DNA of 64,000 nucleotides from Escallonia rubra. Its lineage: Eukaryota > Streptophyta > Magnoliopsida > Escalloniales > Escalloniaceae. The translations under genes and the position numbers were made by a program. Location of the stretch: assembly GCA_033065855.1 (NCBI GenBank), contig JAVXUO010000638.1, forward strand, positions 518,501-582,500, in the 5' to 3' direction. Of the stretch, positions 1 through 13,790 are shown one piece after another; position 1 is the first letter of the stretch, and each line of letters opens with the position of its first letter. The notes under the pieces are model-generated. The model was not told the DNA's origin. It did not search any database and saw only the letters and a list, made by a program, of their open reading frames with translations.

Positions 1-1990
1 ATCACTTTTCTCATAATCAGGTTTGACCTTCTAATTTACCATACTATCCTCATATTTCTCACAAAATGACATCTCATACCCTTTAACCAAATTGCGAAAA
101 TTATTGTATTATAAACACTAGTGTGAGATTGTGGATGTTTTTTAATTTAAAGTAAAAAATAAATAACTTTTGTAATTGGATGAAAATAACTTTTTGATAA
201 TTTATTTGTGTTATGTAGTTATTTACAAATGAAAATTATCTTAAAATTACTTTTCTAAATGGATATAAGAAAATTTTAAGTGTCATCTATTGCCATTTTG
301 TCATATTAGAACTGATTGAAGCACTTCTTATCCAAACACTTTTATAGCTTTAAACTAGTTTATAACTAATTTTTCTAAACAGTAAAGTAGATTAAATCTG
401 ATTTTAAAAATTGATTAAGATTTAAGCAAAATCCTATTTTTTAACATCAATCACAAACGGCCTCTAAGTATATGCAAACCAATCCAAACAAACTAAATCG
501 AACTGTTTAAACCAACTAAACCGAACCGTCCAAACAAATGATATTTGGTTCGGTTTGATTCACTATTTTTCAAATCGATGGATAGTGGTTCTGTTTGCGA
601 TTTGACCTCCAAACTGAACCAAAGCAAACCGTACTCATTCATAATCGGTGATTATGTATTGCTAAGTATCTTTACGGGAGGAAGGTTTATTATCGTTATT
701 AATTCTCTTATGTGTTAAGCATCATTATTTTTTTATCAAGACTTACCCTTTGGATGGGTTGCCTGACAGCAAAATTATCGACTGCCATTAGCACCAAATA
801 CGAGTAAACTCATCCAACCAACGCAAGAGACAATCATGAGCATCACTTTATATTGTAGATTTTTCGGCAACAAATAATGTTTAGCAACACTTCCTGTATA
901 ACAAAGGTATTTTTCAAAGTTGCTGCCAAAATGAAAATCTGGACAGTCAAGGTTCTATCCTTGCGTTCGATAGCTAAACAAATTATAACATTTAGTAATT
1001 TTACATGCGTCTTAATTAGGGAAACTTCCACTGCCATCTCGATGATCAAGAGCAATTGTAATTTTTCATTTACAAGATTGAATAACTGTAATCAATTTGA
1101 AGGAACCTTTTAAATTCATGTCAGCTACCGATACTAATAATTATAGACACTTGTTTGTGAGTTTTATAAAGGAAAGAAAAGAAAAAAGAAATAAATACTC
1201 TCATGTACATTTTCATAGTGCGTGAGTTGTTTTAAAAAGGGAAGAAAAAAGAAAAATAAAAATATTTGATCTTATTTCTTCTCAAATCCTTGTGTTAAAA
1301 AAGAAACGAAGGAAAATTTTTAAGTATTTATATTATCATTTTGTTTTTTAACGAAAACCAGAATCACATTTTATTTTTTAAGAAGTGAAAAATTTTCACT
1401 TGCTTTTTCTTCTTTCCAACTCACAAACAACACGGGAAAAAACAACTTTCTCCTTCGTCTCAAACTCACAAATATTTTCTTTCCGACCTTCGTAAGGAAG
1501 TATGATGGGCTGGAGAAACCTGTTTAATAGACTTGTATAGGTTGATGGGTTGATGCATAGTAAATTTGTTCTTCTTGTGTTTTTAGACTAGATTTCCGTT
1601 GATTATAGATATTATCCGTGTTTTTCTTCTGTACTTGGATTTATATTATCAATCGTAAGTAGGGTTCTTACTCATTTAAAAAAAATATATATATATATAT
1701 ATTTTTAAATATTTCCTTTCTCTTCATTTATCTTATGAGATTTTCTCTTCCTTTATTTTCGATTAAAACTCTTAAACACAGGCTAGTTCATTGCGCTCCC
1801 CTTTGGCAACGCACCAAGTTCAACTCAGTAACTTATTACAAGTCCCGTTTTTGGGCCGGAAGGGCTGCTATGCTTGCGAGTTGCGAGTGCAGGCGAAGCC
1901 CAAGCTATCCACCGCCGCGTCGGAGCAATCTGCATATTGCAGCCACCACGCCACCAGTTAGTATTTTCTCAGATTCAATCTGTAATTAGA
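1..1990. other. AT-rich intergenic DNA upstream of the PPR gene
   Basis: I see no gene here. Open frames are short and lack recognisable domains. Positions about 480-640 are made of repeated GGTTCGGTTTG-like words on both strands, a kind of simple intergenic repeat common in plants. A short TA run lies at about 1685-1705. The last 250 bases are richer in GC and probably include the promoter and 5' leader of the PPR gene. Confidence 0.6.
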
Positions 1991-2050
1991 TAAACCCCTT
2001 TAATCCCCTAAAGATACAATGTACACTGGCCCAATCAGTGCAATCATCCA

Positions 2051-4545
2051 ATGAATCGAGTGTGGAAGCTATCCGACGCCGTTCAGGCAGAGGCAGTCCT
2101 CCACAGATGTTCCGCAAAACCCAGCAAAGCCCTGGCAACCCCTTTCCGACCCGCATCCCTCGTCAAAACCCCAACCCGGAGGCTCAATGTCCAAACTACG
2201 CCGTCCCCGAATGTTTTAGGGAGCATCATCGACTTGTTCGCGAACAAGTGGAACCGGAGCGATGAAAAGGCCAGGGAGGAGCTGAGCAACAAGGTGGCCG
2301 AGCTAAGGGACGAGCTGGTCGGCAATTTGGAGGAGGGTGGGGCCATGTTCAGGGTTTTGGAGGAGAAGGGTGCGCCTCTGTTTAGGCGCTACTCTGATGG
2401 ATCTGCCGTGGTTGAGCTCTTGGCCCAGCTGCGTCCGTTGCCCCACTTGGCTCTGGAGGTGGGTTGCTGTTCTTCACCTGTAATTCGTCCATTCTATCAC
2501 CTGATACGTGATTGTGTCTGTGTGGATACATCGAGGTGCATGCATATAGTTTTTCCTTTTTCTCATTGATCAGCTTAGATCGATAAGTATACCGGGATTT
2601 TGAATGACTGAACTCATTTCACGTTTATATGGTGACTTGTGGTGATATTTTATCTACTCCCTCTGTTGCATTTGGGTTTTCCCTTTGACTTTTTACGAAA
2701 CCCTAGGATAGATGTGTAAACATTGAAGTGAATTCCAGTAGCGAATCATAGATCAGATAAGTATTCTTTCGTAAGTCAAGCTGGAAAGAAACAATGAGTA
2801 AACTCAATTTTTACATATACTCAACTTATGCCAAAAGTCAAGGGGGAAGATCCAATGGACGCATGGAGTTGTATAGTACTTAATAAGGGTTTTTAAAGAT
2901 GTATGGTAAAAGAGAACTTTTTCCAGGGGTAAGTTAAAGATGGATGGATGGATCTAACTTTGACAGGATTTCCCACCATGCCGCATACTTGCACATAAGA
3001 ATTAGAGTTTTGTTGGGAAGCTATCATTTATGTATTTGTAGTTACTTATATGCCTTTTTTTTCCCTTCCATTGGGTTGTTTGAATAGATTTCCATGGCAT
3101 TCCCAAAGTGCTCTTAGGAACATACTGTTAAACTAAACTTCAGGGGTTTCCATGATTGAACTTATTTTCGAGCTTCTATGAAGGTTGTGGTGATATTTCT
3201 GCAGTATATTACCCAATCGACTGCCCTTGAGCTAGACTGCAAAGAAAGTGCTTTTGACAGGACTGCCCAGTGCCCACACAATGCTCATTTCTCAACATAG
3301 ATACTAACTTATCGATCTACAATATTTATCCCAAAGGTTAAGGGATCATAATCTTCGCAGCCTTGTGGCTACAGTGTCATATCTTTCAGTACTAACACGT
3401 GTTTATGGTTATTTATGTACCTGCTGTTCTGTCAGGTTATTCATTGGAGAAGGCAACAAACAGATTACAGTATTCCTATGACATCAGAAGAGTATGTCAA
3501 AAGTATTTCACTTGCGGGTAGAGTAAAGAACGTTAACCTTGCGGTCGAGCTGTTTAAAGAGGCTGCAAGCAAGCAAATTAAGAGCACACCTACTTACAAT
3601 GCGCTCATGGGTGCTTACATGTATAATGGCTTGGCGAGGAAATGTCAGCTACTCTTTCAAGAGTTGAAGGCGGAAGCAGGGTGTAGTCCCACTATTGTGA
3701 CATACAACATTCTTATTTCTGTTTTCTCTCGATTCATGTTGGTAGATCACATGGAGGCAGCATTTCAGGAAGTTTTTCATTCAAACCTCTCCCCTAATTT
3801 GACTACATACAATAATTTGATTTCTGGATATGTTACTGCATGGATGTGGGACAGCATGGAGAAGACTTATAGGACTATGGAGGCAGGCACCGTCAAGCCT
3901 GATCTTACAACTCACTTGCTTATGCTTCGAGGGTATGCACATTCCGGTGACTTGAAGAAGATGGAAGATACTTACGAGCTGGTCAAAGACCATGTCAATC
4001 AAAACTCTTTGGCATCAATCATATGTATGATATGTGCATACTGTAAGAGTTCCGGTAAAAGTAGAATTAGCAAGATTGAGGCATTAATGAGCCAAATTCC
4101 GGCACATGAGTATAGGCCTTCGCTTAATGTGCTATTGATTAGAGTTTATGCACAAGAGGGTTTGGTAGAAGAAATGGAGAAATTCATAGACGAGGCCCTT
4201 GAGCATAACACCTCTGTCACATCAACTGGCATAATGCGCTGTATCATTACAAGTTATTTCCGAATTAACGCGGTGGACAGCCTTGCATGTTTTGTGAAGC
4301 GTGCTGAGTATGCAGGATGGAGAATATGCCGCTCGCTATACCACTGTAAGATGGTCATGTATGCGTCACAGAAGCGCCTTGATGAAATGGAGAGTGTCCT
4401 TGATGAGATGGAGAAGTCGAATTTAGATCGTACACAAAAAACGCATATGATATTGTTCAAGGCCTACTCCAACTGGGGCCAAATTCATAAGGTTAAACAG
4501 GTGTTGGGGTTGATGTGCAAGCTCGGGTACGGAATTCCTTCATAA
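2051..4545 (+). CDS. P-class pentatricopeptide repeat protein, two exons
   Basis: Exons are 2051-2458 and 3436-4545. The intron has a GT donor after CTG GAG and a CAG acceptor, phase 0, giving 505 residues. The first exon encodes a Ser/Arg/Ala-rich N-terminus that looks like an organellar presequence, then a charged helical stretch. From about residue 185 the protein is built of 35-residue PPR units, for example [19 protein letters not shown] and [16 protein letters not shown]. No E or DYW domain follows, so it belongs to the P class, whose members bind organelle RNA and affect its stability, splicing or translation. From memory it resembles the protein annotated in Arabidopsis as At2g30780; that match needs a search. 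The start was chosen as the first ATG in the long frame with a plausible targeting peptide. The gene looks intact. Confidence 0.92.
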
Positions 4546-6340
4546 CGCACACTTCTATTCGACAGCAAATGTGCGCCAAAAAAGCCAAAGCAGCATGCAG
4601 TTTATAATCTCCAATTTATGATGAATCTCAGGTTAAACTCATATCTCAGTGAGCCTCTTGTGTTATAGTTCGCTTCATTAATTGGTTTCTATACTGACAC
4701 CACTTTTTTCAGCCATTCATCTTTCTGACCTGCTGTTGGTAGTCCATGTCTAATAGGACTGTGAAACTGAAAGTAGTCAATTGTGTGAGACATCGACAAC
4801 CTTTTTGCTTTTCTACTCACCTTCGGGTTTGAAACCTGTTTAGAAATAGCCAATTTTTGTAACACAGGAAAGTAGGGAGCTTATTTCCTTAAGCGCCGTA
4901 CAGTTAATTATGAAAATCAGGGGGAAAAATAGATGAAATGGGTGGCAGTTTGCATTAGGCATCACGATCGGTTTATGCCATTCACTCTGTACCATTTCTT
5001 AGAATAAAATGTCAGGTTATTTAGAGGGTTAATATGTTGATCTATTCAATGACTTGAGAACAAGTTTCAGCCACAATGGTATTATTTCTAAGAATAGGAG
5101 GAAGGGATTCTGCATTGTTCAAGTTTTTATCCAATCTATTCTGCGTTTCATGTTTTTCTATAAGGCGTTTGCATGCAACACACAACTGCATGTTTCCATG
5201 CTACATGTTTGTAACACATTTCTAATTGTAAAGGGTGACTAATTTAACTTACTAGGCATTGCTCTCATGATTTTCTGGATAAAGTCCCCTTTGTTGGTGG
5301 GCCTAAGGAGTGGTATCACTAAAGAGAAGGTTTTGGGACCTTTTATCTCACTTTGTGGATCCTGTGTGTACAATGTTAAATGGGCTTAATCATCTCAACG
5401 CTTGATCTAAGCTACATCCTCAAGCGGAGCAAAATTCAATTTTTATAAGACGGAAATGAAAAGGAAAAATAGCGGTCCATTGAAATCTTATAATTTATTC
5501 TACTATAGTACGAAACTACGAAGATTGACACCATTATATCAAGCTTTAGTTAAAATGCTCTATTTACGATGATTCAGTTATTAGTAATTGTATATCAGAT
5601 CAAATTTGCTAGTTTTGCTTGGTTATTCTGATACCTTTCTGTTATGTTATCGTCAGCCAATAAAAGATATGAGACATTGTCTAGATACTTGTTTGAGGGA
5701 AGTTTTATAGGTACCTGTTGACATATTGTTTCACAGTTTAGAGTTGAAGTCATGTGTTCACGGTTGAGAACCTAAGGGCTAAGTTACTTGTGCCTTGGAT
5801 CTGGACATGAGTTAGTCCCTGAGAGTAAGGTTCATCGAGTTCTCCATTTCTAGATTTGGGTACAAGGACATGGCTAATAGGAGTACAAAAGTAGGTATGC
5901 AGGTAGTCCGTAGCGCACATATAATGTCATCTAAGTCTATAAATCTCACCATCCTCACCCCACTGTACCTTTTTTCCCTCCATTATTGGCTAGTCAAACT
6001 ATGGCCATCAAAAAATTGTGGTTCACAAGACCACGTCTGTTTCTTTGTTCCCCATTAACTGCACCATGACAGTAATCCCGTTTCTGATTTTGTCACAGAT
6101 GAAACCAAACGTACGTGGTTGCATTTACAACTCATCCACCTTTTTCTTTTTATTGTCATATTATTTTCTTGTACATTAATGTTTTTCTGGTCTGCAACCA
6201 GTCAATATCATTATTGCTATCTTGCTTTTTCAATGTCAGAGCTTACGGTAACTTATATTGCGGGTTTGTCTGTACATATTTATACGCAGTATTATGTTCT
6301 TATTGACCCAAAGCGAAAGAAACAAAGCATATAGTTTAGA
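4546..6340. other. PPR 3' UTR and intergenic DNA
   Basis: The first few hundred bases are likely the 3' UTR of the PPR gene. After that I see only short frames without domain resemblance and no clear repeat structure. Confidence 0.5.
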
Positions 6341-8790
6341 AGGTAATAATTGAGGCACCAAAAGATATCCTGATTACAGATAACAAACCACATAGAGCTC
6401 CTGTGATAAAGGATTTGGACCCAACCGAGTTTGGATATGTTTGGGATATTCGCATGTGCGTTTGAGTCTTGAGAAGTGTAAAAGCTTGGACGAGCCTAAA
6501 TATGCAGGATTGATGATGTCGGTGTTGGATTGCATGGAATCCCAGCTGATCTGGGGTTTAGCTCTGGTTAGTCATAACACAGATTTACCACAACTTGCAA
6601 GAAATCTTGCCCTGTACGCTCTCTCCTTTTGTTTGTTCCCATCACTACATGACTACCTTTTCCGAAATTTTTTATTTCTGATTCGTTGGTCTTTTCATTA
6701 TCATTAAAAAAGTTACTGAAGAAGTTGGGTACTGTCGAGGCTGAATATGGTAGTTGTTTGGCTGGAGATAGAGAGAGAATTGCAAACCTGGTCTTTGATG
6801 GATTGAGTAAGAAGAAACGAGTCAGGCATTATCATTTTATATTTCTAAGTGGACTATAACTGAGATCTCGTTAACCTGCAAACGAGAACAAAGAAGAAAA
6901 AGAAGAAAAAGAAAAAAGAGAACACACAGAGCGAAGAAAGTAGAGAGATAATAGTAACGGTTCTGACAAATGAGGTTGTATAGCCTCATCCCACTGCTTA
7001 GAACTTAGATACCACTAGATCTATGCTGCGGATAGGGTGTAAAAGTTGATTTTACACTCATGGTGTCAGTGAACCTCATCTATACCGTTCACTCTGGAAA
7101 AGCAGCTGCACCTTTTGCTAATATTTCCTTTTAAGATTAGTGGCTAGTGTTGTATATTGACGCAAAGAATAAAACCAAGCCTCAAGTTGTACCTCCCAAA
7201 GAAGAACACGCTCGAACAGGATAACTACCCACTCACGTTAAAACCCATTTGGGCTTACATCATCTTCTTCACAGCCAACTCCACATTTCGTTGTTCTAAA
7301 GGTAAGTAAAGATGTTCTTTGGTGTATTTCGTTTCTTTCTTTATGGCAATAGTATCTCACCCTAATCTAGGATGCCCCGACCTCTAGTTATATGTATATG
7401 TGTATTTATGTGTATATTCGAGAGAACGCACATGCTCGGCGTGTGATAGTATCGTTCATGAATGCTAAATGTACAGATAGTCAGTACTGTGGTAGAGTGA
7501 CATGTCATCTGTATTTAACTTTTTGCCTACATCTGGGATAAAGGCAACATGACGAAGCAAGTTAAGAGACAATTACGTTTTTAAATTGTCTATTCAAGTT
7601 AATACGTCAAGAATGGTTGGGTATTAAAAATCTGAGACAATCTAATATGGCTCTTATTGGAAGTTATTATGGAGACGTGGTTGAGAGTGATGTGAGACAA
7701 TTGTGGGCAAGTTTGGTGGGAACAGGGTGTAGTGGAAAAATGGTTTTAAAGGACTTTTTCTGGAGAAGTCCTATAACTCTTTGTTGTCAAGAGATTAGGC
7801 GGGAATCCCATGGTGCTCTGTTTGGTGTCTGTTGGTTCCCCTCAAAGTATGCTTTTTTGATAAGGAATCGGCGAGAAATGCAGTGCCGACAGGTAACTTG
7901 ACTTGTTGAACTTCTGGGGTATGATATCTTGGTCTTTTTTGGCGCATTTGGTTATAGAGGAACAAGCTTGCTTTCAAGAGGAGGGCCATCGGTTACAGTA
8001 AGTCTTCCTTTTAGTCGCTCTCTTTACCTGGGCTAAGGGGTTAACTCCAATGAAGCTTGCGTTTTGCTTTTTCCCATTCAAGCATTCGTTCCGAGTCGCC
8101 AAGAGCTGGCACTCAGTGGTCCTGATGCTTTTTGTTGATAAAATTCTTATAAGTAAATTGTTTATTGACATTTCAGTTTGAGAATTTTGTGGCTGGAAAA
8201 CTTTCGAGTTCAATAAATTTTATTTTTGTCCGTGTGTTGTCGCATCGCTAGATAAATTACACTCACGAGAAAGGAAAAAACCTTTTTTGCTGCAAGAATG
8301 GCCAAGGGAAGGCAATTTTGTTCTATTAGAATGCTTTGGAAAATTTGGACTTGATTATGACCAAGGTCGTATAGGTGGTGTGTTCTTTTCATGCATGAAA
8401 TGCAAGTTCACTTCTGTTTTCTGACTGAAAATTTCTAATAGAGCATGAGAATTGACCCCAGGGTTCCAGTAAATATAATATCCAGGAAATTATGTTTCCA
8501 GGAGTTGCGTTTCTGTTGGCTTCTTTTTGTACAAGATTCTATCTCAATGAGGATCATCCGGATTGCCAGATGTTTGTTTCTTCTAAGTGATCTAGAACTA
8601 ATTCTGATAATTTTGCAAGTTGCAGTGGAGATCTTCCAGCAACTATTTAAATTATATTTTTTTTCAAGGCGCAAGGGACATGCTTAATCTACCAGCAGAC
8701 ATGGTAAAGGAACTGCAGATGCAACATCTGAAGGTGAAATTGGGAGCATATGCAGGCAAGCCGACTTTTCCACCGGGCATGTGTTCAGTT
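6340..8790 (+). pseudogene. Scattered exon-like remnants of an unrecognised gene
   Basis: Four protein-like blocks lie on the plus strand at about 6345-6455, 6440-6620, 7610-7800 and 8675-8790. They read, for example, KPHRAPVIKDLDPTEFGYVW, SLDEPKYAGLMMSVLDCMES, GSYYGDVVESDVRQLWASLV and NLPADMVKELQMQHLKVKLG. Their composition is more protein-like than the surrounding T-rich DNA, and some have intron-like edges. They do not join in one frame: the first two blocks are adjacent but in different frames with a stop between them. I do not recognise the family. Most likely this is a decayed gene or gene fragment. It could also be a functional gene whose exons I have misread. Confidence 0.3.
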
Positions 8791-8859
8791 TTTGTTTTTT
8801 GCCCAGCAACTATAACTTGTCCTTGAGAGCCAAATACATGCATATTAACTTGTCCTCTT

Positions 8860-9500
8860 GAGATTTTTGCACTTTTACCGTAGTTATAAGTACTATATTA
8901 GTACCGGTCGATACGGACCACTTTTACCTTCTACCTGGTATCCCTCTACATCTTGTACTAATCAAAATACCTCTTTATGCCGGTTGTACTGGCCGGGTAC
9001 AGGTGATACCAGTGGTGATATTTCGTGCTTTGTACCGATTCATTAAAAATTGTGAAAGTTATAAATTTTGTTAGAAAAAATTAGTAAATTGATGTACTAC
9101 TGTACACACACACAAGAATTTATTTTTGAACCTAAAGACGTTATTCTTGAACAAATAGCTTGTTCTTTTAGGAGAGTTCGCTAATGAGATAGTTGAAAAG
9201 ATGGATAATTGTAGAGGAGGTAATTCAGTTGAATAGGCTATTTGTTCCTAATGCCACTATGGGAACAAACAGCTTAGTCGGGAACAAACAACTTAGTTGA
9301 AAAAAGATTTAATTCAAGTTGTATAAGAACAAATAATTTATTCTAGAAGAGCTGTGAGGAAGGAAATATATGTATATATTTTTAGTTCCCTAGTGAATGA
9401 GTATTATATATTTTATTATAATTGACGAAAAATTCGTGACAACACCGGTACAGGTAAGTATCCTTTCAAGGAGAAAACTGGTATGCACTCAGTTACTGTA
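8860..9500. repeat. Possible repeat remnant with GTACCGG words
   Basis: Short words such as TACCGGT and GGTACAG recur near 8900-9010 and again near 9440-9490, some in opposite orientation, with AT-rich DNA between. This resembles the ends of a degraded plant DNA transposon, but I could not define terminal repeats or a target duplication. Confidence 0.25.
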
Positions 9501-11140
9501 CTTGTAACTATGAATTTCATAGTTGTAGTATAGCGTGTAATTGGCCGTATTAATTGTTCTATGAAATTTTATGCAAAAAAGCGTTGGTTGGGAGGAGATA
9601 AACTGCTAATTTCTTGATGACAACAAGTAGATGTGTATGCGCTACACAGACAATACTCCCACTCTGATGGTCAGGAATTGGAATAGAAGTTCAGGTACTT
9701 TAGACCTAATACTATCCTGTTGGGGCACGCAATCGAGCGGATACAGATATGTTTCGGTGTGACTGTTGACCGTTAAACTAAGAGATTGGAGTCTTTTGAA
9801 AACACATTATGCATTCCTGAAGAGTACATATGCTTCTAATCTGTGCTCTGTGTGAATGTTTTGCTTCGTCGTGCTGATCCACCATACCAACCTTGTAGTG
9901 TTCGAATCTTAAAGAAAGTTGTCTCGTACTGTTTCAGCAACAGTCCCTAACTAAAATGGTTATGTCCCCCCCCCCCCCCCCGCGCGCATAACTAGTTCCT
10001 AACCAGAATCTTGGAGATTGATTGACATTGTGGAAAGAATGTGGATTTTCGACTAATTTTAGCAACCCGTGCACTTTCTGTCTTCAACCACTGTGAGGTT
10101 CGGGTATCAGGTCCAGGATGTCCCGGAAGTAGAAGAATTGGTTCCCATGATGTGTTTCTTCTTGGCGAATCAAATGGATAATGTAGGAACAGACACGTTG
10201 GCTGCCGGAGATCAAGAGTCTTAACATCCAGGTGTGGTGTGAAACTCTCCCAGTCATGTAGAAGATTTGAGTTGAGGGCTTTCTTTTTCTTTTTTACTGT
10301 TGGGATTCACATATATGGTGTATCAAACAGACCAACAGCGTACATTACTCTCCTTTTCTTTAGAACTGATAACCCATAAAGCCTTCACAGAAAATTGCAA
10401 CACCAGATTCAGATCTGAACCATGTGCGGTTTGAAATGGTGTGGTCACTAAAACCCTTGTGCATTAAGATGTACTGGTCCAAGTCCAAACTTTGTGGGGG
10501 TCAGTAGACAAGTACAAATGGCACGTTGGAGGAAAGTTTAAACACGCGATTAAATTTCCATTTTCCTGAGATGAGCGAGTAATTGTGGTCTGTTTGATGC
10601 AGTAGAAAGGTTGCAAAGCTGATGAAATGTGGAACACGTTCTTCGAGAAAACCTTGTTGGGAAACACGAGAAGTGTTAAAATTAGAGCTTTGGTTCGCAT
10701 TTATGGGCATTTCGCATACATAAAACCATAAACAGACAACTGCTCACAAGAGATAAGGCTGGTTCTGGATGCAAGGACATATATTTGATAGTTGCAATAG
10801 AGATGTGTGCGCGCGCACGCGTGTGTTTTTCAAAAGGAAAGGCCCAAGGTTCAACACTAGCCAACACTTTCAGCCTCTTAGGAAATGTCCCAAGCTATTG
10901 GCAAGAGGAACGAGCTTGCTTTTCATCTCTCGAGAGTTTTATTCTTCTTGAACATGTTTTCGAGCAATCGAGTCAGACACATCATGTTTTGTCGTAGTAT
11001 AATACCCAAATCCTTAGGCTTTCAAATAGTCTTCTCGACGATGTGACGACCTCGTCACAAATCAACTGTCATACTAGACCCCGTTCTTGCATTTCTATCC
11101 ACTCACATCACCACCATGCAACGAATCAACATTTCACACT
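9500..11140. other. Intergenic DNA, no gene seen
   Basis: There is a homopolymer C run at about 9967-9980 followed by CGCGCG. An alternating purine-pyrimidine tract of GT and GC steps lies at about 10803-10828. Around 10075-10225 there is a short frame with protein-like composition that I cannot assign. No RNA gene or transposon end was found. Confidence 0.45.
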
Positions 11141-11145
11141 TTAGA

Positions 11146-11538
11146 GCGCACTCTGAGTTTTTTTCCTAAATAATATAATTTTAATATTTAATTATTTATC
11201 TACTCTATTTTGAAATTTATTTACCTGCATACCACACTTTTAGAAGTCGCGGTTTAGAACCACGATTTTAGACAAGAAAACGTGATTTCAAATTTCGTTT
11301 TTAATGCGCCATTTTCTTTTTCCGTACAGTTTCTTCTTTTCTTGAGTTTTCTTAAATTTTGAGAAATGATGCAGAAAATGAAAACGTGATTTAGAATCAC
11401 GTTTTCTTCTTTAAAGTCGTGGTTCTAAACCGCGATTTCAAAATGTGTGGTATGCGGGTAAATAAGTTTCAAAATAGAGTAGATAGATAATTAAGTATTA
11501 AAATGGTATTATTTAGGGGAAAAAAGTCACGCACTCTC
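11146..11538. mobile_element. Foldback / MITE-like inverted repeat element
   Basis: Two arms of about 140-150 bases face each other around a loop of roughly 90 bases (about 11300-11390). Matching words include CCTAAATAAT with its complement, TACTCTATTTTGAAA with TTTCAAAATAGAGTA, and GCGGTTTAGAACCACGATTT with its complement. A nested palindrome, ACGTGATTTAGAATCACGT, lies at about 11384-11402. The outer edges are uncertain and I saw no convincing target duplication. It has no coding capacity. The transcript of either strand would fold into a long hairpin. Confidence 0.75.
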
Positions 11539-11544
11539 CGAATC

Positions 11545-12740
11545 TCTAGTTTCAACGAGTCAGTTGTGCATAGTTGATGAGCTTACGAGCTTAACGCAAT
11601 TAAATACCAACTATTCGGCGTGTACTGTGTAGACATAACTCGATGTATGGTAAACGAGTTCAATCCGGCTGTAGACCCACCAACGCCACGACTCAGTCAG
11701 GGACCTCACAAGAAAGATGTGGCGAGCGGCCCATCATCGTGGAAATCCAGAACCCAACCCATGAGTATCCAGTACTAGTACCAGGAATTGTTCAAAGGAC
11801 AACATTAAGCAAGCCAGCCGCTGACATGGCTTGGTTGAGAGTCTTCACAACGTTTTAATATCTAGCACTAAAGCTTTAATTTTCACATCGATGACTGATG
11901 TAATGCATTCGTTGGCATGTCATCATCTTCTTACACACATTTTATACTTGATACGGCTGGTTTTGGATGTAATATGTATTTAGAAAATTCCTAGAACAAG
12001 AACCCATCAACCCAGGAAGGTAAAATTTTCTATTTTTTTTTGTTCATGGTCTTTTGGGTTGAATAAGAATGCTCTTCTTAGAATTGACTACTTTTGTCAT
12101 TTTTGTGCTTTCTTTTGCTTAAGATAAACAGATTGATCACGACGGAATGACAAGTTAAAGTCCTTTTCCATCGCCACAAAGATGACGAATTTTGGTCATG
12201 AGCTGACCAATTACTGTCACAGTTTTACTGGATTAGAAGGATCGGAAGAGCATTTGCTTTGAAGAAACACTTGACACTTTGAAAAATCCTTACTGGTGAG
12301 GTAAGGCGAGCGTGAGCCTGTTTAATCGTTCAGAGCATATGCCTTGAACATTCGACGCTGATCCGAAGCTTTCATCAACTTTTACCAAAACTATCTTAGA
12401 AATTTCTAACTTAGAATCAACACTGTTATTTGTGTTTTGAAAATGGAATGCATAAGCATCAACAGTATTCAGCAATTGACATGTTACAAAATGTCCCACA
12501 TTGACTGAGATCCAGGAAAAATGTGATTCTCAGCATATTTATTTGTTGCGCGAATCCATTGGAACTGAATACCTTGGCCTTTATCATTGTAAAAGAGCCA
12601 AATTCCTCTGCACGATATTCCTTATTTGACTATTCCTTTTGAGATAGACAATGCATTGTGGTGAGGTCGTCGATTAGGAAGTTATCGGTGGTATTAGAGC
12701 GAATTCTTTAAAGTTCAAGCTCTGTAGAGCGAATCCTCCA
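11545..12740. other. Intergenic DNA, no gene seen
   Basis: Only short open frames occur. I found no RNA gene, no repeat family and no transposon end. Confidence 0.5.
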
Positions 12741-12742
12741 GA

Positions 12743-12920
12743 TGATTGAGGAAAACAAAGGCAAACCCAAACATTCAAGAGAATGGTTGAGACAATAAAG
12801 GTTAAATCAAGTTGGTGAGAGAGAGTTTATGGATTGAGGAAAACAAAGGCAAACCCAAACATTCAAGAGAATGGTTGAGACAATAAAGGTTAAATCAAGT
12901 TGGTGAGAGAGAGTTTATGG
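12743..12920. repeat. Exact 89-bp tandem duplication
   Basis: Positions 12743-12831 are repeated without any difference at 12832-12920. The unit begins GATTGAGGAAAACAAAGGC and ends GAGAGTTTATGG. It has no coding potential I can recognise. Perfect identity suggests a recent replication slip or an assembly artefact. Confidence 0.95.
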
Positions 12921-13790
12921 GCTATGGGTTGTCGAGTCATAAGGAAAGTAGATTGCAATACTCCATACGGGATGTGATTTAATATAAAATTATTTTTATA
13001 TAACTTTTACTTGTGCTTTGTATGCTTGACTAGCCTTTTTAAAAGAGACGACGTGGGACTGAGTCGTTTGTTTGTGCTCATCCTCACATCACCATCTTAC
13101 AATCTCCTTGATCTACGTTTCAAAATAGATGAAAAGACAACGAAATAAAATGTGTCGCCCCTTCGTTTCTGTAAGGGGAGGGAAAGAGAAAAAAAAAAGG
13201 TGGCAACTTAAAAATAATTCCTCAATGTCCTCACAGCAATGAATGTAGTCCGGCTCTAGAGGCCTACCAAGAGAACAACCAAAATGTGAACACGCCTCTG
13301 CCTCGCCGCGAACAACCCACCGAAATTGATTAATGCGTCAAAGTGAAGTACTTCGTAAGATGCTGACGAACATACTAACAAAATTTGTCGGTAACCGTGA
13401 TTACTATCTTATCATTATCAAACTTAACAAAGCCCCTCCTCCCTCTCCCATAACAATGACTCAATATGGTTTGTCGTACAATAGACGACATGTTCAAACA
13501 CTATAACACCACCTAATTTATCACAAGCGACAAAATTCATAATAAGATGTAAACAAGTCCAAATCAAGGCAATTTCTAAGCAAATGGCCCAGAAAGTCAA
13601 TTAAGGACAAAAGGGTTCCACGTCCTTGTCCGGGCTTAGCTGTTTTTACCATTTAGTGACAATTAAATACACTAATCACCAAAAGAGAAGGGGAGAAAAG
13701 CAATCCCAACAGCTTGAAAATAAAGAATAAAAAAAAAGGGTTTTTGTAGTTTCTCAAAGTGGTCCCTTAGATACCTCCAAAATGGCCAAC
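12921..13790. other. Intergenic DNA
   Basis: No gene, RNA or repeat family was recognised. The last 100 bases are adjacent to the possible small peptide gene and may contain its promoter. Confidence 0.45.
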
